Positions 25,878 to 34,268 of a DNA stretch of 41,160 bases are shown one piece after another. Position 1 is the first letter of the stretch. Each line of letters begins with the position of its first letter. The notes beneath the pieces were generated by a model, which worked only from the letters and a program-made list of their open reading frames with translations, was not told where the DNA came from and made no database searches. Both the position numbers and the translations under genes were made by a program. This stretch comes from an uncultured Verrucomicrobiota bacterium. Lineage in GTDB: Bacteria > Verrucomicrobiota > Kiritimatiellia > RFP12 > UBA3636. The stretch lies in NCBI GenBank assembly GCA_949285835.1, contig CASEAR010000126.1:1-41160 (forward strand). The letters run 5' to 3'.

Positions 25878-26534
25878 TTACACGCGCGCCTTCCCTGCTA
25901 TTTCCGCGGCGAGGGAGGCATTGGCGCATATGGTCTTCCAGTCGCCCGAAGAAATAAGCTTCGACGGCGCAATCCACGATCCTCCGCAAGCTGCAATAAG
26001 AGGGCATGACAAATATTCGGCCGTGGTTTCCGGAGTAAGTCCGCCGAGAGGAATATACCGCAAACCAAGGTGGTTGTATGGAGCTACAAGGGTTTTTATC
26101 GCTTTAAGTCCACCGATGACACCCGCCGGAAAAAACTTCAGCAATTTGCATCCCATTTCCACCGCCCCCTCAATCTCGGAAGGTGTCATTACGCCGGGTG
26201 CAAAACTGAACTTCATATCTCTGGCCGCCTGAACAATGTTCCTGTTGAATCCTGGAGCCACAGCGAATGCCGCACCTGCCTCTCTCGCACGGCGAAGCTG
26301 GTCGCACGTAAGCACCGTGCCCGCCCCAACTATCATCTCCGGACGCTTCGACGCAACTTTTTCGAGCGCCTCCAAAGCCGCCGGAGTACGCAGCGTAAGT
26401 TCCATAACGTTAACTCCGCCTTCCAAAAGCGCGTCCGCAAGGGGGTCTGCCTTTTCCGGATCGTCAAGCACTACAACGGCAATGTTGCCGCAGGAAGCGA
26501 TCCTGCCGGCAAGTTCTGCGTCAAAAACGTTCAT
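25878..26534 (-). CDS. eda: KDPG/KHG aldolase (2-dehydro-3-deoxy-phosphogluconate aldolase)
   Basis: 218 residues. It splits 2-keto-3-deoxy-6-phosphogluconate into pyruvate and glyceraldehyde 3-phosphate at the end of the Entner-Doudoroff and uronate pathways. The class I aldolase sites are E45 and R49 in VMELTLRTP, the Schiff-base Lys133 in KLLKFFPAG, and the phosphate site IPLGGLTPE. GAGTVL is also typical. GGAG lies six bases before ATG 26534. It is transcribed ahead of nadC with a 37-base gap. Confidence 0.95.
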   Translation of the reverse strand: MNVFDAELAGRIASCGNIAVVVLDDPEKADPLADALLEGGVNVMELTLRTPAALEALEKVASKRPEMIVGAGTVLTCDQLRRAREAGAAFAVAPGFNRNIVQAARDMKFSFAPGVMTPSEIEGAVEMGCKLLKFFPAGVIGGLKAIKTLVAPYNHLGLRYIPLGGLTPETTAEYLSCPLIAACGGSWIAPSKLISSGDWKTICANASLAAEIAGKARV

Positions 26535-26592
26535 TTCAATCTCCTACCTGAATATAATTCCCTATAACAACATTTCAGAAACAGGCACAACA

Positions 26593-27501
26593 TCACACCT
26601 GCTGCACCAACTTAAACAAAAGCGGTCCAAGAAGTATGATAAATACAGCAGGAAAGATAAAGACGACAAGCGGACCAAGAAGCTTGGTCGGAGCCTCGTT
26701 TGCAAGCTTTTCCGCCCTTTCAAACCTGCGATTTCTTATTTGATCAGACTGTATGCGCAGTATGGCGCCTATGGCGACTCCCAACTCGTCCGCCTGCACA
26801 AGTGCATTCACAAGGGAGCGCATGTCAGGCAGATCTATCCGTCTGGCCATTGCCTTGAGTGCATCACGGCGGGAGGCCCCCACCTGTATCTCCCTGACCA
26901 TACGGAGAAGCTCCTCGCTCAACGGATCAAGTTTCTCGCGTTCTGTCGTACGCTGAACGGCCGACATGAAATCCAACCCGGCTTCTACGGAAAGAGTCAG
27001 AAGATCAAGCACAAAGGGCATCGCCTTCAGTATCTTCTTCTGCCGCACATTCACAGAGCGTGTGAGCCAACTCATAGGATACACGTAAGGCAGAAGAAAG
27101 GAAACCACACACAAAAGCGGAAAAACAGAATCCAGAATCGGAACTCGAATGCACAATGCCTTGAAAATAAGGCAAAACACGGGACCAACACAAAGCGGCA
27201 TGAGAATCTTGATCGCTATAAACTCCCATCCGGACAGAAGGCCTTCGAATCCCGCCGTTACAAGCATCGCATCCGCACGAGTTCTCATACGCGACAGACC
27301 CGGACTCTTCGCTAGAGACGCAAGATTCGGCGCTAACGGCAGCAACAGCCTGAATATCAAAGGGATGGCGCGTTCCTGCCTGCGGCCGTCTGCAAGCGTC
27401 ACGTAAGTTATCTGCTTGGCTATACCATAAACATACCAAGAGAAAAAACCCGCGGCGACCGCCCAAAGGACTATCGCAATCCACCCCAGTACTGATATCA
27501 T
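26593..27501 (-). CDS. tadC: TadC-like type II secretion F-domain protein
   Basis: About 302 residues from ATG 27501, preceded by GGGGG; an ATG 30 bases upstream has no ribosome site. There is an N-terminal membrane segment, a second hydrophobic pair in the middle (KILMPLCVGPVFCLIF, VFPLLCVVSFLLPYVYP) and the T2SSF domain (about 165-300) with PFVLDLLTLSVEAGLDFMSAV and, near the end, a final hydrophobic hairpin. This matches TadC, an inner-membrane platform protein for Flp/tight-adherence pili. TadC normally sits beside TadB and the TadA ATPase; neither is here. A small membrane protein gene lies upstream with a 32-base gap, and eda lies downstream. Confidence 0.85.
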   Translation of the reverse strand: MISVLGWIAIVLWAVAAGFFSWYVYGIAKQITYVTLADGRRQERAIPLIFRLLLPLAPNLASLAKSPGLSRMRTRADAMLVTAGFEGLLSGWEFIAIKILMPLCVGPVFCLIFKALCIRVPILDSVFPLLCVVSFLLPYVYPMSWLTRSVNVRQKKILKAMPFVLDLLTLSVEAGLDFMSAVQRTTEREKLDPLSEELLRMVREIQVGASRRDALKAMARRIDLPDMRSLVNALVQADELGVAIGAILRIQSDQIRNRRFERAEKLANEAPTKLLGPLVVFIFPAVFIILLGPLLFKLVQQV

Positions 27502-27533
27502 CACATTACCCCCGCAGGGAGATGCATGCAATA

Positions 27534-27752
27534 TCAGGCGCCTTTGAACGCATCAAACTCAATGTACTGCATGAACATCAGCAAAACAAGCAAAACAAAC
27601 GAAATCACACACAGAATCGCCGCCCATGAAAAATTCTCCTTAGCCGTAACGGCGGCATTCATTGTGAGCGCCGGATTCTGATGTCTTTCAGAAATCATAC
27701 CCGCAGGGCCTCCAGGAACCCCCTGCCCCATATTGTCTTTCATAGCTGACAT
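27534..27752 (-). CDS. Small single-pass membrane protein, unknown function
   Basis: 72 residues from ATG 27752, chosen for the AGGGG site nine bases upstream. The N-terminal half is polar with Met, Gly and Pro (MGQGVPGGPAGM), and the C-terminal part is one clear membrane segment (WAAILCVISFVLLVLLMFMQY). No family is recognised. Its place immediately before tadC suggests a role with that protein, but this is only context. Confidence 0.6.
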   Translation of the reverse strand: MSAMKDNMGQGVPGGPAGMISERHQNPALTMNAAVTAKENFSWAAILCVISFVLLVLLMFMQYIEFDAFKGA

Positions 27753-28000
27753 ATTATCAATCCCCTTGCCTGAACAGCCGCACTCAGAGCGACCGAACTT
27801 GCACGATTGTAGCAAAATACCCATGCGGCGCGCAACTGTTCTTTACGGAACAACGCGCGAGGGCAACTCAAAATGCAGGACGACACCATTCAAACAGGAA
27901 CTTACCTTTTGATCTCAGAGTTTTCTCCTGCACGGCGTACAGCCTGCACCTCTCGTAGTACATCAGGCCCCAACCTCGTACAACTATCTGCAAAGCGTGA

Positions 28001-28029
28001 TTGACTTAAGCCGCGGCTTATGGAAGACT
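28001..28029 (+). promoter_or_regulatory. Possible promoter with a palindromic operator before trmL
   Basis: TTGACT at 28001-28006 is a plausible -35 box; the -10 (aagact, 28024-28029) is poor. Between them lies a perfect 14-bp palindrome, taagccgcggctta (28007-28020). A palindrome in the spacer is a typical place for a repressor to bind. It lies about 20 bases before the trmL ATG. Confidence 0.35.
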
Positions 28030-28039
28030 AGGCCGCCTG

Positions 28040-28537
28040 ATGGACATAAAATTCGCGAATATGGAAACAAATCTTAACATTGTTCTTGTTTCACCGGAAA
28101 TTCCACACAACACCGGAGCCGTTGGCAGACTCGCCGTCGGACTTGGGTGCCGGCTGCATCTTATAAGACCGCTGGGATTCCACCTCGACGACCGCTCCCT
28201 TCTGCGGGCAGGTCTTGACTATTGGGAACACCTTGATATCCTGATACACAGTTCGTGGGATGACTTTTTGCAGCGCGAAAAATGCCCGGCACACAAAATG
28301 GCATTTCTAAGCACGCACGGACACAACTCACTCTATCAGTGCAAATTCGCTCCGGGAGATTATCTTGTCTTCGGAAGTGAGAGCTCCGGACTGCCGAAGC
28401 CGTTCCATGAACAATACGGCTCCCGCATGTTCCGTATTCCCATGCCCGGACCGCACGCCAGAAGCATAAATCTGGCTAACGCTGTATCTATTGCCGTCTA
28501 TGAGGCATACAGACAAGCATACTGCCCTGCATCGTGA
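28040..28537 (+). CDS. trmL: tRNA (cytidine/uridine-34-2'-O)-methyltransferase TrmL
   Basis: 165 residues, the usual short SPOUT methyltransferase. It methylates the ribose of the wobble base in tRNA-Leu. The conserved parts are NIVLVSPEIPHNTGAVGRLA, LHLIRPLGFHLDD and RAGLDYWEHL, then the cofactor-binding knot LVFGSESSGLP, IPMPGPHARSINLANAVSIAVYEA. ATG 28040 is used; an in-frame ATG at 28061 could also serve, and neither has a clear ribosome site. The gene converges with the GH20 gene. Confidence 0.94.
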   Translation: MDIKFANMETNLNIVLVSPEIPHNTGAVGRLAVGLGCRLHLIRPLGFHLDDRSLLRAGLDYWEHLDILIHSSWDDFLQREKCPAHKMAFLSTHGHNSLYQCKFAPGDYLVFGSESSGLPKPFHEQYGSRMFRIPMPGPHARSINLANAVSIAVYEAYRQAYCPAS

Positions 28538-28576
28538 CAAGCCTTTCGGCACCCAGACGGGGCGTGTCTCACAGAT

Positions 28577-30145
28577 CTACGGCAGCGGGTGTGCGTTCAC
28601 ATTCTGAACGGCAAACCGGGAACGATGATCAGAAAGGCGTCTGGTGAAATCGACGAAATTGCAGAGCTCCGGAGGAGTCCACAGCTTTTCAGCCAGTGCG
28701 CATGCTCTGGGGAATGCCATGTACTCCATGTGCTCCGGAGTCCCTATATATTCGGCCCACAACTGCCCCTGTCCTCCGAGAGCCCTTGAACCCGCATCTG
28801 GAAGCATTCCCTTCAGTACCGGGTCAAACCTGTAGACGCGCTCCGCGGGGAGGTCTCCGCCTATGCCGAGGGGCTCATGCTCCGGATCTGCCTGAAAGTA
28901 GTCCAAATACGTGTACGTATTGTATGCAGCCACAAATTCGACGCCGTGTTTGTCCGCCTTTCTGGCGAAATCTTCACCGCGCCAGCACATCACGGCGGCA
29001 TTTTCCGGCAGCCCGCCGTCCATTATTTCATCCCAGCCTATCATGCGGCGACCGTTCTGCGTCACACACGAGTTGACGCGCTTGAGGAACCAGGCCTGGA
29101 GCTCAGTTTCATTCCTGACGCCGACTGACGCCATAATTTTCTGTACCTCACTGCAGATTATCCATTCGTCCTTCCTAGCCTCGTCTCCGCCAAGATGAAT
29201 GAATTTCCCGGGGAAAAGGTCCATAACCTCGCCCAGAATGTTCTCCATAGCCTCTATGGTTGACTCACGCGGCGAAAGAATCTGATAGCTGATATCCCAT
29301 GTATCACGAACATGAATACGGCATTCCGGGAAATTGCCCCATTCCGGATATGACGCTATAGCAGCAACCATATGTCCCGGCATGTCGATTTCAGGAACGA
29401 TGACAATTCCGCGGCGATATGCGAACTCAACAATATCGGCAACGTCAATCTGTGAGAAAAAGCCGCCATACGGCGTCTCGTCATACCTGCGCGGGACATC
29501 GCGATGAACATGTCCGATTACCGTTCTCGGTCTTATGGAGCCTACCTCCGTCAAAAGAGGATACTTCTTTATCTCTATGCGCCAGCCCTGATCATCCGAC
29601 AGATGAAGATGAACCCTGTTGAACCTGTACTGAGCAAAGAGCTCGATCATCCGGAAGATATGCTCTTTGGGAAAGAAATGACGAGACACGTCTATCATCA
29701 TTCCACGCCACCTGAACCTTGGATTGTCGCGAATCTCAACGCAACATGCTTCCCAGCGCATGTCTTTCACCGGAACCGGCGAATAAATCTCGGGAGGGAA
29801 AAGCTGCCGAAGCGTCTGTATGCCGCTCAAAACAGACTCTCTGTTCAACCCGCGCAAGCATATTCCGTCCCTCCTCACACTCAGCTCGTAAGACTCGCTT
29901 ACGAACCCCGCGCTGTCGCATCCGTTATCCCCCGACTCTACAAGGTAGATGTCGCCGCTCCCGGCATGACCAGAGCAAACCGGAAACGGATATCCAGTTG
30001 ACGCGGACAAATACTCCGAAAGAAGCGCGGCGGCATCAGCCGCACCGCTCGACCCGACAACAATTCTTGTCGTTTCTGCAAGTAAAAAGGATCCGTCATA
30101 TTGCTCGACATGTGACGGAAAGGGAATCAGCGACAATCGTTTCAT
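28577..30145 (-). CDS. Beta-N-acetylhexosaminidase, glycoside hydrolase family 20
   Basis: 522 residues from ATG 30145. It removes terminal beta-linked GlcNAc or GalNAc from glycans. A GH20b-type N-terminal domain (1-135) is followed by the TIM barrel with FRWRGMMIDVSRHFFPK, LHLSDDQGWRIEIKKYP, VPEIDMPGH and the catalytic pair D321-E322 in HLGGDEARKDEW, plus GGQGQLWAEYI near the end. The open frame continues upstream to 30526, but that part has no family match and the barrel's normal N-terminus begins at 30145. No signal peptide is seen from this start, so it may be cytoplasmic. Substrate-assisted catalysis residues look intact. Confidence 0.93.
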   Translation of the reverse strand: MKRLSLIPFPSHVEQYDGSFLLAETTRIVVGSSGAADAAALLSEYLSASTGYPFPVCSGHAGSGDIYLVESGDNGCDSAGFVSESYELSVRRDGICLRGLNRESVLSGIQTLRQLFPPEIYSPVPVKDMRWEACCVEIRDNPRFRWRGMMIDVSRHFFPKEHIFRMIELFAQYRFNRVHLHLSDDQGWRIEIKKYPLLTEVGSIRPRTVIGHVHRDVPRRYDETPYGGFFSQIDVADIVEFAYRRGIVIVPEIDMPGHMVAAIASYPEWGNFPECRIHVRDTWDISYQILSPRESTIEAMENILGEVMDLFPGKFIHLGGDEARKDEWIICSEVQKIMASVGVRNETELQAWFLKRVNSCVTQNGRRMIGWDEIMDGGLPENAAVMCWRGEDFARKADKHGVEFVAAYNTYTYLDYFQADPEHEPLGIGGDLPAERVYRFDPVLKGMLPDAGSRALGGQGQLWAEYIGTPEHMEYMAFPRACALAEKLWTPPELCNFVDFTRRLSDHRSRFAVQNVNAHPLP

Positions 30146-30526
30146 ATTTTGCGCCTGTCTATTTATTGCCAAGTAACACAGCCCGCCGCCCCACGCGGCG
30201 CCAAACTTCGATGCTGTCCTGTGAGGGTACTTTAAAACCGCACACCATGTCAAGAGCCCGCGTTTGAAAAGTGCAAAACTGAAAAGTGCAAAACGTAAAG
30301 TTGCGAAATGTAACGTCCATACCCATAAAGTGAGGACAGACACCAAGAGAATTTCATTGCTTTTGCCGTCATCCGGAAAAATAGCCGTGAGACTCCTCTG
30401 CCGCAAACTGAAAAAGAATCGCTGCGGGCATACGTACCAGCATATTCTCATGCGAGGCCGCACTCTGCTTTTGAAAACCGCAAAAGATTTGACCGAAACT
30501 GAACGAACGCCCAGGAAGTAAGCCAA
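30146..30526. other. Region upstream of the GH20 gene
   Basis: About 380 bases without a supported gene. The minus-strand frame is open here but its translation is not protein-like for this family (runs of F, L, R, W). It probably contains the GH20 promoter, though none could be placed. It carries the 15-bp tandem repeat at 30265. Confidence 0.5.
30265..30309. repeat. Short tandem repeat, two exact 15-bp copies and a decayed third
   Basis: tgaaaagtgcaaaac is repeated exactly at 30265-30279 and 30280-30294, and gtaaagttgcgaaat (30295-30309) looks like a third, altered copy. It lies about 120 bases before the GH20 start. It could be a set of operator sites or a simple-sequence repeat. Confidence 0.85.
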
Positions 30527-31818
30527 ACGAAGTTCCCTTCGCCGATCTCGCAGATGCGCTCACGGAATCTCCTAACTCAGCATCAGAAGGCAGACCTCAC
30601 AGCATCAGAAGGCAGACCTCGGGCGATGCGGATTTGGACGGGTCAAATCGCTTAAAGTCCGAAAACACCTAATAAAACGCTCAATGTCTGAAAAAGAAAC
30701 ACAGACACTTCCGTGCCGGTTACTATGAGAAAACTGCAGCGTGACAAGCTGCTTTGCGTTCGCCAAATTGCTTCCGTAAGGAGTGCCAGCCGATCATCAG
30801 GAGTCATGCAGTCAGAATACGGAAGCACAAATACGCAAAAGCCGTTTTCAGTCCGTCGGCATCCTGATTGAAACCGTTGTTCATATGCCATCGAAAACGG
30901 CGTTGCCGCCATAGCGGCTTCTACCCGGAATAACTACGGGACAAATGGGCCCCTTCCCTCTGCAGGCAAAGGCTGCGTCGTCAGACGACCTGTTCAGAGG
31001 CTGGGCAGGCTTTTTATCCTTCTGCGGCTCTGCGAAGGACTCCTTATCCCGGCGCCGGTAAGATAAACATCGCGCATTGAAAATGCGCAACAATCCAAAC
31101 CTGAAATAAAACAACCCGCAGATTATACGGACCGCATTTTCGTGTCCCGACTTCGGAATGCCGAATATAAACTTCATAACGGACTTTGCCGCTGCACATA
31201 TGCCATTTGCTGTCCCCGCTAAAGCAGATTTGCATTTTTGAAGGAAAAGCCGTTTGAGACGGGATTCGCGGCGGCCATTTCCCGGCATTTTTTGGAAGCG
31301 CCAGAGCAATGCCGATGCACATGCATGCGCAATACCCACCACTTACCATGCATGTATAAAACAGTCAAAGTGTCAGTACACGCAGCACACACATATACCC
31401 GTCACACTCGCAAGCGGCGGCTGCGGCAAGGCACACATACATGCGCAAGACTCAGCCTCCGGGTGAAAACTTCTGGGCTGAGATGTCGTGTGCCGGTACA
31501 CATACTGGTGCGAAGCTCATCGCTATATTCCAGCCTCAGACAATGCGCGCATCTCCATCCTTTCCTCTGGGACTCGCTGCACCTGTTTACTTCAGACAGA
31601 ATTTACCATTGCCAGAATGCACAACGAAAGCAGCCACCGACCATCTATCGAAAACCGGAGTTAAACATGCATTTTTGACGCAGCACCGAAGCCGTGATCT
31701 TCCTTTGTGACGATTTTCTTGCATTTCGCTTTACAACGTGATGCATATTTGGTTAAATCGTGGAAAAGCCGTACAGGACTGTTCCTGCATGCGGTTCCAA
31801 GCGCAAACGGAACGCAAA
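30527..31818. other. Long stretch without a supported gene, before pyrH
   Basis: About 1.3 kb. Several open frames of 60-150 codons occur on both strands (the longest minus-strand one at 30881-31342), but none has a recognisable family or a good ribosome site. Structure seen: a 22-bp-period tandem duplication at 30578-30620; the palindrome ccggcgccgg at 31049-31058; and a hairpin CTCAGCC/GGCTGAG at 31451-31482. It could hold decayed genes, a small RNA or the pyrH leader. Confidence 0.5.
30578..30620. repeat. Exact 21-bp direct repeat, tandem with 22-bp period
   Basis: The 21-base stretch beginning cagcatcagaaggcagacct occurs at 30578-30598 and again at 30600-30620, with one base between. No gene covers it. 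This looks like recent slippage. Confidence 0.95.
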
Positions 31819-32538
31819 ATGACACCCAAATATCGCAGAATTTTGCTTAAATTGAGCGGGGAAGTGCTGCTTAACAAAGCTACTTCCCAATGCATAGATC
31901 CGGCCGTCGTAACGATGATGTCGGATAAGATAAAAGCGGTGAAAGATGCCGGCGTGGACGTTGCGGTTGTTCTGGGCGGCGGAAATATATTCAGAGGAGC
32001 CATTGGAGAAGAGCTCGGCATCGGACGATCCGCCGGCGACTATATGGGGATGCTCGCTACGGTGATAAATGCGATTGCGCTGCAGAATGCTCTGGAGCGA
32101 GACGGTGTTCCAACACGCGTTCAGACCGCCATCGCTATGCACGAAGTTGCCGAGCCGTACCTGCACAGAAAGGCTCTGAGCCATCTTGAAAAGGGACGTG
32201 TCGTTATTTTCGCGGCCGGCACGGGAAACCCTTATTTCAGCACGGACACAGCAGCGGCTCTGCGCGCAAGCGAAATCGGCGCGGATGTACTGCTCAAGGC
32301 AACAAAAGTGGACGGTGTATACACGTCAGATCCCGTAAAAGATCCAACCGCCGTGCGCTATGACAGGCTCACTTACAAAGAGGCCCTGACAAAGTCAATC
32401 CGAGTGATGGATTCTTCCGCTTTCGCTCTCTGCATGGAAAACAAGATTCCAATCATCGTATTCAATTTCTTCGAACGAGACAGCCTGATGAAGGCCATCG
32501 CCGGGGAGCAAGTCGGTACAACCATTACCGAAAAGTAA
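31819..32538 (+). CDS. pyrH: UMP kinase (uridylate kinase)
   Basis: 239 residues from ATG 31819. It phosphorylates UMP to UDP with ATP. The amino-acid-kinase fold is clear: YRRILLKLSGEVL, VAVVLGGGNIFRG, GDYMGMLATVINAIALQ, FAAGTGNPYFSTDTAAALRA, LLKATKVDGVYTSDP and IPIIVFNF. The open frame extends upstream to 31738, but the family start is at 31819; the ribosome site there is weak. frr follows after 32 bases, the standard pyrH-frr pair. Confidence 0.97.
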   Translation: MTPKYRRILLKLSGEVLLNKATSQCIDPAVVTMMSDKIKAVKDAGVDVAVVLGGGNIFRGAIGEELGIGRSAGDYMGMLATVINAIALQNALERDGVPTRVQTAIAMHEVAEPYLHRKALSHLEKGRVVIFAAGTGNPYFSTDTAAALRASEIGADVLLKATKVDGVYTSDPVKDPTAVRYDRLTYKEALTKSIRVMDSSAFALCMENKIPIIVFNFFERDSLMKAIAGEQVGTTITEK

Positions 32539-32570
32539 TTTCAAAGGAATAATTCCAAGGGAATCCGAAT

Positions 32571-33128
32571 ATGACAGCAACACTTCTCAAAGAAACACAG
32601 GATAAAATGGACAGCACTCTCAAGGTGCTCGACTCCCAGTTGTCAGGACTGCGTACAGGCAAAGCATCCCCGGCTCTCGTAGAAAACATAACCGTGACAT
32701 ATTACGGTGCGCCGACTCGAATGCGCGAGCTTGGAAACATTTCGACGCCTGAACCGAGGCTTATTGTGATAACACCTTACGATCCTACTGTGATAAGCGA
32801 AATCGAACGCTCCATTTTGGGCGCAAACATTGGTGTGACTCCGGTCAACGACGGCCGCGTTGTTCGTGTTCCCGTTCCGGAGCTGAGTGAGGAACGACGC
32901 AAGGAAATGGTTAAGGTCGCCGGGCGCATGGCTGAAGAGGCTCGGGTTTCCATACGCAATGTGCGGCGCGAGGCGAACGACACAGCGAAAGCAATGCAGA
33001 AAAAAGGAGAAATTTCCGAGGATGACCGCGATCAGGCTCTCGAGAAAATACAAAAGGCGACAGATGCCGCCATCGCAAAGGTCGACGCCGCTGTGAAGAC
33101 AAAAGAGTCCGAAATAATGTCAGTCTAA
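32571..33128 (+). CDS. frr: Ribosome recycling factor
   Basis: 185 residues, exactly the family length. It splits the ribosome from mRNA after termination with EF-G. Motifs: KMDSTLKVLDSQLSGLRTGKASPALVENI, YYGAPTRMRELGNIS, PYDPTVISEIERSI, GVTPVNDGRVVRVPVPELSEERRKEMVK and NVRREANDTAKAMQKKGEISEDD. AAGGGA lies upstream of ATG 32571. Follows pyrH. Confidence 0.98.
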   Translation: MTATLLKETQDKMDSTLKVLDSQLSGLRTGKASPALVENITVTYYGAPTRMRELGNISTPEPRLIVITPYDPTVISEIERSILGANIGVTPVNDGRVVRVPVPELSEERRKEMVKVAGRMAEEARVSIRNVRREANDTAKAMQKKGEISEDDRDQALEKIQKATDAAIAKVDAAVKTKESEIMSV

Positions 33129-33177
33129 TCAGGCATACATCGGCAAACGCGCGTTTTCATCCCCGAAGGAGGTCAAT

Positions 33178-34167
33178 ATGGCAGACGATACAAACACCGC
33201 AGATACCAACAAACCGCAGCGTCCGGTCGGAATACGGCCCATTTCGGTCACACCGATCAAGCCCGCGGGAGCTGAACAACAGCCAAACACCCCTCTCAGC
33301 GGCACATCGCCGACCATACGTCTCAAACCGCCAGTCATTACGTCCGGCGGAGACGGAGCGAAAGTTGTTCCTCCGCTCAAGCCTGCAGGAATACCCAACT
33401 CATCCCCGGCCGCAGAGACGCCCGCGATGCCGCAAGTTGCAAAACCCGATAACAAAGCTGCCTCTTCTGAAAGCCCGACCGTGCGGATAAAGCCCCTGAA
33501 GCCGACGGTTGTTCCGCCAGCGCCGTCCAAACCCATCGACCAAAGCGCGGAAAAAGGCAAGACGTCCAGAATTTCTCTGGACTCTGCTCTCAGCGGCGCG
33601 GATTCCTCCCCCGGTCCGTCCGGTATGTCCTTCAATACAAAACCGGTAAATGCTCCGCTTGGCAAAATTACCTCCCACATTCCGGACGACGTCTCGGAGA
33701 AAATCAAGTCAAGCACAGTGAAGCTTTCCATCCCCAACTCGGAGTTGGAGGATGCTCAGCAGATGACGCGGAAAAGGACTCTTCGCATGAAGGTACCGGC
33801 AAAAAACACTGCCGACAGTGACGGCGGGGCGGCATCGGAAGCAAAAACAATAAAGCGCATTGCCATCAAAAAGAATGATTCCATGCCACCCGATGCCGAC
33901 GAGCAGAAGAAACCCGGAATGTCTGTCTTCGAGGCTATCCCCGGAACAGAAGACGGCAACGTTTCGGCTTTTGCGCCGATGCCTGTGCTCCCGCGTGAAA
34001 AGGTAAGCGTATTTTTCCCAATTTGCGCGGCGGCCACGATTATCGTTTCGATATTGACTCTGGTGCTGTTCTCTTCTCAGGCGTTCGGCCCAGACAGATC
34101 CCTCACACCTTTTTCTTCGAACACCAATTTCCCGGAAATCGGCTGGCCAGGTAAAATCGCGCCGTAA
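33178..34167 (+). CDS. Proline-rich membrane protein with repeated T-x-R/K-x motifs, unknown function
   Basis: 329 residues with an excellent ribosome site (AAGGAGG). The first 275 residues are rich in Pro, Lys, Ser, Ala and probably disordered. A short motif recurs: PTIRLKPP (45-52), PTVRIKPLKP (100-109), STVKLSIP (179-186), RTLRMKVP (200-207) and looser forms (TSRISL, TIKRIAIKK). One membrane segment lies at about 277-300 (VSVFFPICAAATIIVSILTLVLF), with a short C-terminal tail ending in PF.SNTNFPEIGWPG. With no signal peptide, the long basic N-terminal part is probably cytoplasmic. It follows frr by 49 bases and precedes a double terminator, so it closes the pyrH-frr operon. No known family. 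Confidence 0.75.
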   Translation: MADDTNTADTNKPQRPVGIRPISVTPIKPAGAEQQPNTPLSGTSPTIRLKPPVITSGGDGAKVVPPLKPAGIPNSSPAAETPAMPQVAKPDNKAASSESPTVRIKPLKPTVVPPAPSKPIDQSAEKGKTSRISLDSALSGADSSPGPSGMSFNTKPVNAPLGKITSHIPDDVSEKIKSSTVKLSIPNSELEDAQQMTRKRTLRMKVPAKNTADSDGGAASEAKTIKRIAIKKNDSMPPDADEQKKPGMSVFEAIPGTEDGNVSAFAPMPVLPREKVSVFFPICAAATIIVSILTLVLFSSQAFGPDRSLTPFSSNTNFPEIGWPGKIAP

Positions 34168-34173
34168 CGCCGC

Positions 34174-34195
34174 ACGCCGCTTCACCGGCGTTTTT
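34174..34195 (+). terminator. First terminator after the pyrH-frr operon
   Basis: ACGCCG (34174-34179) pairs with CGGCGT (34186-34191) across a six-base loop, followed directly by T residues. Confidence 0.75.
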
Positions 34196-34199
34196 GGGT

Positions 34200-34243
34200 G
34201 GAGCCGGACGGCACTTCAGCCGCGCCGGCTCCGTTCTGTTTTA
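34200..34243 (+). terminator. Second terminator after the pyrH-frr operon
   Basis: GGAGCCGG (34200-34207) pairs perfectly with CCGGCTCC (34225-34232), with a further GGC/GCC pair inside, followed by gttctgtttt. Together with the stem just before it, this forms a tandem terminator separating the operon from thyX. Confidence 0.75.
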
Positions 34244-34268
34244 ACAAGCAAGCCTTTCGGATTTACAC

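Noticed and set aside
30146..30526. N-terminal extension of the GH20 protein
   Set aside because: The family's normal start is at 30145; the extension reads like non-coding sequence and includes the tandem repeat.
30652..31342. Two minus-strand open frames before pyrH as real genes
   Set aside because: No ribosome site, no recognisable family, and they overlap one another's frames; kept as unassigned sequence.
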